From Streptomyces gossypii (GTDB lineage Bacteria > Actinomycetota > Actinomycetes > Streptomycetales > Streptomycetaceae), in assembly GCF_025165795.1 (NCBI RefSeq), contig NZ_JAJAGO010000008.1, positions 124,001-188,000 of the forward strand: DNA of 64,000 nucleotides, read 5' to 3'. A program made the position numbers and the translations under genes. The notes below the pieces were generated by a model. That model saw nothing but the letters and a program-made list of their open reading frames with translations. It was not told the DNA's origin and did no database searches. This document shows, in pieces, positions 60,810 through 64,000 of the stretch; the stretch's first letter is position 1; each line of letters opens with the position of its first letter.

Positions 60810-62330
60810 GTGAGTGACATCCCATTCGGATTCGGCGTACCTCCCGAGGAGCCCGAGGACGGGGACGAGGGCAGGAAGCAGCAGGGCGGCGAGGGCAGCC
60901 AGGGCGGCCAGAGCGGTTCGGGCGGCGGAATGCCCGGCCCGTTCGGGTTCGGCGGAGGCAGCGGCGGCGGGGAGAACCCGCTCGCCGCCATGTTCGGCTC
61001 GCTGGGCGGCCCCGGCGGCGGCTTCGACCCGAACGACCTGGGCGCCGCCTTCCAGCGGCTGGGCCAGATGATGTCGTACGAGGGCGGCCCGGTGAACTGG
61101 GACATGGCCAAGGACATCGCCCGGCAGACGGTCGCCCAGGGCGGCCAGAGCGGCCAAGGCGGCCAGGGCGCGTCCCAGACCGTCGGCACGCCGGACACCA
61201 GCGTCGGAGCGAGCGAACGGGCCGCCGTGGAGGAGGCCGTCCGGCTGGCCGACCTGTGGCTCGACGGAGTGACGGCGCTGCCTTCCGGATCCGCTTCCGC
61301 CGTCGCCTGGAGCCGTGCGGAGTGGATCGAGGCGACGCTTCCGGTCTGGAAGGACCTGGTCGACCCGGTCGCGGAGCGCGTCGGCGCGGCGATGGGCGAT
61401 GTGCTGCCCGAGGAGATGCAGGCCATGGCGGGCCCGCTGCTCGGCATGATGCGCTCCATGGGCGGCGCCATGTTCGGCACCCAGATCGGCCAGGCGCTGG
61501 GCGTGCTGGCCGGCGAGGTGGTGGGGTCGACGGATGTGGGGCTGCCGCTGGGGCCGCCCGGTAAGGCCGCGCTGCTTCCGCGCAACATCGAGACGTTCGG
61601 CGAGGGTCTGGGCGTGCCGAAGGACGAGGTCCGGCTGTATCTGGCCCTGCGCGAGGCCGCGCACCAGCGGCTCTTCGCCCATGTGCCGTGGCTGCGCTCG
61701 CACCTCTTCGGGGCGGTCGAGGGCTATGCGCGCGGCATCAAGGTCGACACCAGCAAGCTGGAGGACGTCGTCGGCCAGCTCGACCCGCAGCACCCGGAGG
61801 AGCTCCAGGCCGCACTGCAGCAGGGCATGTTCCAGCCGGAGGACACCGCGGAGCAGAAGGCGGCACTGGCCCGGCTGGAGACGGCACTGGCACTGGTCGA
61901 GGGCTGGGTGGACGCGGTGGTGCACAACGCCGCCGAACCGCATCTGCCCTCGGCGGGCGCGCTGCGGGAGACACTGCGGCGGCGCCGGGCCTCCGGCGGT
62001 CCGGCCGAGCAGACCTTCGCGACGCTGATCGGCCTGGAGCTGCGCCCGAGGCGGCTGCGGGACGCGGCTCGGCTGTGGGCCTCGCTGGCGGACGCGCGGG
62101 GCGCGGACGGCCGCGACGGTCTGTGGGCGCACCCGGACATGCTGCCCACGGCGGCCGACCTGGACGACCCGGACGGCTTCGTGCACCGCGAGCAGCTGGA
62201 CTTCTCCGAGCTGGACAAGCTGCTGGGTGACGCGGCGGAGGGCCGCCCGGACGACGACGAGGGCGGCAGCGGAAGCACCGGCGACAGCGGTGGCAAGGGG
62301 ACGGGCGGCGACGGCGGCCCCCGTCCATGA
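60810..62330 (+). CDS. Zinc-dependent metalloprotease-like protein (DUF2342 / zincin_2)
   Basis: The GTG at 60810, with GAGGA upstream, gives 506 residues. The first 110 residues are Gly/Ser/Gln-rich. The zincin-like domain has EWIEATLPVWKDLVDPVAERV, MGGAMFGTQIGQALGVLAGEVVG, then LALREAAHQRLFAHVPWLRSHL; the AAHQRLFAH stretch is in the place of the HExxH helix. The exact metal motif is not canonical. VEGWVDAVVHNA follows. Its stop overlaps the Nudix start (ATGA). Confidence 0.86.
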   Translation: MSDIPFGFGVPPEEPEDGDEGRKQQGGEGSQGGQSGSGGGMPGPFGFGGGSGGGENPLAAMFGSLGGPGGGFDPNDLGAAFQRLGQMMSYEGGPVNWDMAKDIARQTVAQGGQSGQGGQGASQTVGTPDTSVGASERAAVEEAVRLADLWLDGVTALPSGSASAVAWSRAEWIEATLPVWKDLVDPVAERVGAAMGDVLPEEMQAMAGPLLGMMRSMGGAMFGTQIGQALGVLAGEVVGSTDVGLPLGPPGKAALLPRNIETFGEGLGVPKDEVRLYLALREAAHQRLFAHVPWLRSHLFGAVEGYARGIKVDTSKLEDVVGQLDPQHPEELQAALQQGMFQPEDTAEQKAALARLETALALVEGWVDAVVHNAAEPHLPSAGALRETLRRRRASGGPAEQTFATLIGLELRPRRLRDAARLWASLADARGADGRDGLWAHPDMLPTAADLDDPDGFVHREQLDFSELDKLLGDAAEGRPDDDEGGSGSTGDSGGKGTGGDGGPRP

Positions 62331-62854
62331 CACTGCACGCGGACGCCTCGCTCGCCCTGAAGGAGTGGCAGGCGCCGGAGGACACGCAGGAGCGGCTGCG
62401 GCTGGCCTATCTCACCCATCTGGAGGGTCACTCGGACGGCCTGCGCAGGGCGTGCCGGGAAGGCCATCTGACGGCGAGCGCACTGGTGATCGATCCGGCC
62501 CGGGGGCAGGTGCTGCTCACCCTGCACCGCAAGCTGCGGATGTGGCTCCAGACGGGCGGCCACTGCGAACCGGGCGACCGGACGCTGGCGGGTGCCGCGC
62601 TGCGTGAGGCCACCGAGGAGTCCGGCGTGCCGGAGCTCTCCCTGCTGCCGGGCGGGCCGGTGCGGCTGGACCGGCACCTGACACCGTGCGCCTGGCACTT
62701 GGACGTGCAGTACGCGGCACTCGCGCCGCGGGGAGCGGTGGAGTCGGTCAGCGCGGAGTCACTGGAGCTGCGCTGGTACGACTACGACGAGGTGGCGGCG
62801 GTGGCCGACGAGTCGGTCGTACAACTGATGGACCGCACCCGCGCCCTGCTCTGA
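62327..62854 (+). CDS. Nudix hydrolase
   Basis: The ATG at 62327 overlaps the previous stop and gives 175 residues. The Nudix box is GGHCEPGDRTLAGAALREATEESGV. The preceding block HLTASALVIDPARGQVLLTLHRKLRMWLQTGGHCE is typical. The nucleotide substrate is unknown. The close coupling with the metalloprotease-like gene suggests a shared process. Confidence 0.92.
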   Translation: MTLHADASLALKEWQAPEDTQERLRLAYLTHLEGHSDGLRRACREGHLTASALVIDPARGQVLLTLHRKLRMWLQTGGHCEPGDRTLAGAALREATEESGVPELSLLPGGPVRLDRHLTPCAWHLDVQYAALAPRGAVESVSAESLELRWYDYDEVAAVADESVVQLMDRTRALL

Positions 62855-62889
62855 ACGGGCGGAGCGGGCGCTGGGTGCGGTCCTGGCTT

Positions 62890-62931
62890 GCGAGGGAGCC
62901 TGCGCGCGCACTGGCGCGCAGGCTCCCTCGC
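62890..62931. terminator. Bidirectional terminator between Nudix and AIM24 genes
   Basis: A perfect 18-bp stem (62890-62907 and 62914-62931) with loop GCACTG. The right arm reaches the stop codon of the convergent AIM24 gene. Confidence 0.92.
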
Positions 62932-63689
62932 TAGTTGGTCCAGATATTGCCCTGGTTCGCGCCCCGCGCACCCTGCTGCCCCATGCCGTACTGCGCGGCC
63001 ATGCCCTGCCCGAGCACCGCGTCCTGCGGCGGCAGGAGTTCGCTGGGCTGCACGAGTGCGTAGCCCTGGCCCATGAAGCTCAGCTCCCAGCCCTCGCCGG
63101 TGTTGCCGCGCCGCCGCCAGACGCCCGAGGAACTGGTCTGTGCCTGCATCTGGACGCGCAGCGAGCTGGACCAGGCGACGACCGCGTCCGAATCGGCGTT
63201 CGTGTACGCGTCCGGAGTGACCGTGAGGACCAGCGGCTGACCTGAGGTCATCAGGGCGACCTTGCCCTGCCCGGAGATGTTCAGGTTGTACTTTCCGGAC
63301 CCGGAGACGCCGTACTGGCTGTCCACCGAGATCACCTCGTGGTGCAGGTGGGAGTCGAGCGCCAGGACATAGGCGCTGTCCACGGTGAGGCCCTCCTGGT
63401 CGACCTCCACGACATGGACGTACTGCGCGAGGTTGGCGAGGAAGACCGTGCCCTGGCCGGAGCAGCGCATCAGGTCGAGGCCCTCACCCGTGCGGGCGCG
63501 GGCCTGCTGCTGGCCCGGCGACTGGTACTCGCCGTCGAACTCCAGCATCCCCTGGTAGGCGACCATGCTGCCCTGGCGGGCGAGCACGTCCTCGTGGCCG
63601 TTCAGCACGACCCGCAGCAGCCGTTCGTTCTGCAGGCTGTAGCGCTCGGCCGACTGGACCTCGGTGTAGGCGAAAAGCGGACTCTGCAT
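62931..63689 (-). CDS. AIM24-family protein (first of two)
   Basis: The ATG at 63689 gives 252 residues. Beta-strand-rich AIM24 sequence is seen throughout: RVVLNGHEDVLARQGSMVAYQGMLEF, LDLMRCSGQGTVFLANLAQYVHVVEVD and ELSFMGQGYALVQPSELLPPQ. Gly-Gln-rich tail: GQGMAAQYGMGQQGARGANQGN. The family is structurally like TRAP; the bacterial function is unknown. It lies 16 bp after a second AIM24 gene. Confidence 0.9.
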   Translation of the reverse strand: MQSPLFAYTEVQSAERYSLQNERLLRVVLNGHEDVLARQGSMVAYQGMLEFDGEYQSPGQQQARARTGEGLDLMRCSGQGTVFLANLAQYVHVVEVDQEGLTVDSAYVLALDSHLHHEVISVDSQYGVSGSGKYNLNISGQGKVALMTSGQPLVLTVTPDAYTNADSDAVVAWSSSLRVQMQAQTSSSGVWRRRGNTGEGWELSFMGQGYALVQPSELLPPQDAVLGQGMAAQYGMGQQGARGANQGNIWTN

Positions 63690-63705
63690 CTTTGTTCCCT
63701 CCCCC

Positions 63706-64000
63706 TCAGCCCCGGGCCCGGAGGCGGTCGGTGCTGTCCTCGCTGGGCTGCACGACGACGAACCCCTGGCCCGAGAAGCCCATCTGGTAGGCCTCTCCGC
63801 TGCCCCGGCCGATCATCGACGACGCCTTGAAGCTGCGCTTGCCCTTGGTCTTCAGGTTCGTCGACCAGGCGACGAGCGCGTCCGGGTCGACATAGGTCTC
63901 GTCGGCACCGCGCCCGCAGTCGACGACGACGGGTGTGCCCCGGGTGGTCAGCGCCACCCATCCGGTGCCCGTGACGGCGACGTTGAACAGGCCCTGGCCG
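63706..64000 (-). CDS. AIM24-family protein, partial (N-terminus beyond window)
   Basis: The gene runs in from the right edge: 97 residues are visible up to the stop at 63706. GQGLFNVAVTGTGWVALTTRGTPVVVDCGRG and YQMGFSGQGFVVVQPSED match the C-terminal half of AIM24 proteins. It is a paralogue of the downstream gene and is probably in the same operon. Confidence 0.88.
   Translation of the reverse strand, partial: GQGLFNVAVTGTGWVALTTRGTPVVVDCGRGADETYVDPDALVAWSTNLKTKGKRSFKASSMIGRGSGEAYQMGFSGQGFVVVQPSEDSTDRLRARG

Overview
The window is a high-GC actinobacterial chromosome segment, almost certainly from Streptomyces. The indicators are extreme GC at third codon positions, many GTG starts, a WhiB-family regulator, nickel superoxide dismutase with its maturation protease, snapalysin, the sigR-rsrA pair and the das locus. 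From memory, gene content and order run in one block parallel to the S. coelicolor SCO51xx-SCO52xx region (malic enzyme, sodN, sigH, wblE, dasRABC, sigR, aroA, hisN). I treat the window as core chromosome with a few accessory insertions. No insertion sequence, prophage, CRISPR array or plasmid replication gene was seen.

Layout. At 1-3805 lies a three-gene leftward cluster: a Trypco1 protein, a trypsin-like/VMAP-C protein and a MoxR-type AAA+ ATPase cut by the window edge. It looks like an NTP-dependent vWA-MoxR-VMAP conflict system and is the most interesting locus here. At 3952-7085 are an oxidoreductase and a PadR/DUF4097 operon with twin palindromic operator candidates. At 7211-9859 is a polar amino-acid ABC transporter, divergent from a malic enzyme (10222-11418). 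At 11529-18598 are two methyltransferases, a CGNR zinc-finger regulator, sodX/sodN, a stand-alone maltokinase cap domain, and a LysR regulator divergent from snapalysin. At 18663-21879 are an EamA exporter, a small conserved protein, a PLP enzyme and an acetyltransferase.

At 22140-27300 are prsH-sigH, a membrane protein, a diacylglycerol-kinase-like enzyme, wblE and a PAS histidine kinase (stress and development). At 27673-34815 is the chito-oligosaccharide locus: SIS-domain deaminase-like protein, family 3 hexosaminidase, DasC, DasB, DasA and, divergently, DasR, with two DasR-type operators between dasA and dasR and a third candidate before the histidine kinase. At 34942-40096 are a MctP-like symporter with its DUF3311 partner, an acetyltransferase, a secreted M15-like protein, peptide deformylase and a TPR protein. 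At 40481-51461 are sigR-rsrA, an alpha/beta hydrolase, a SRAP protein, an M50-like membrane protein, aroA, rsgA, an SMR exporter, a TetR regulator, hisN, a CBS protein, and catalase divergent from a Fur/CatR regulator. From 51598 to the end are an initiator tRNA, a Sel1-repeat protein, a UPF0182 protein, a PPA1309 protein, a PDZ/Lon-like protease, moaE, an epimerase-like protein, a zincin-like protein with a Nudix hydrolase, and two AIM24 proteins, the last cut by the right edge.

Two non-coding themes run through the window. A family of about 165-170 bp near-palindromic repeats occurs in gene gaps (14960-15132, 20139-20309, 37425-37592, and a partial copy at 58925-58972). Strong GC-rich hairpins also sit between most convergent gene pairs. 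Most genes have clear Shine-Dalgarno sites; some appear leaderless.
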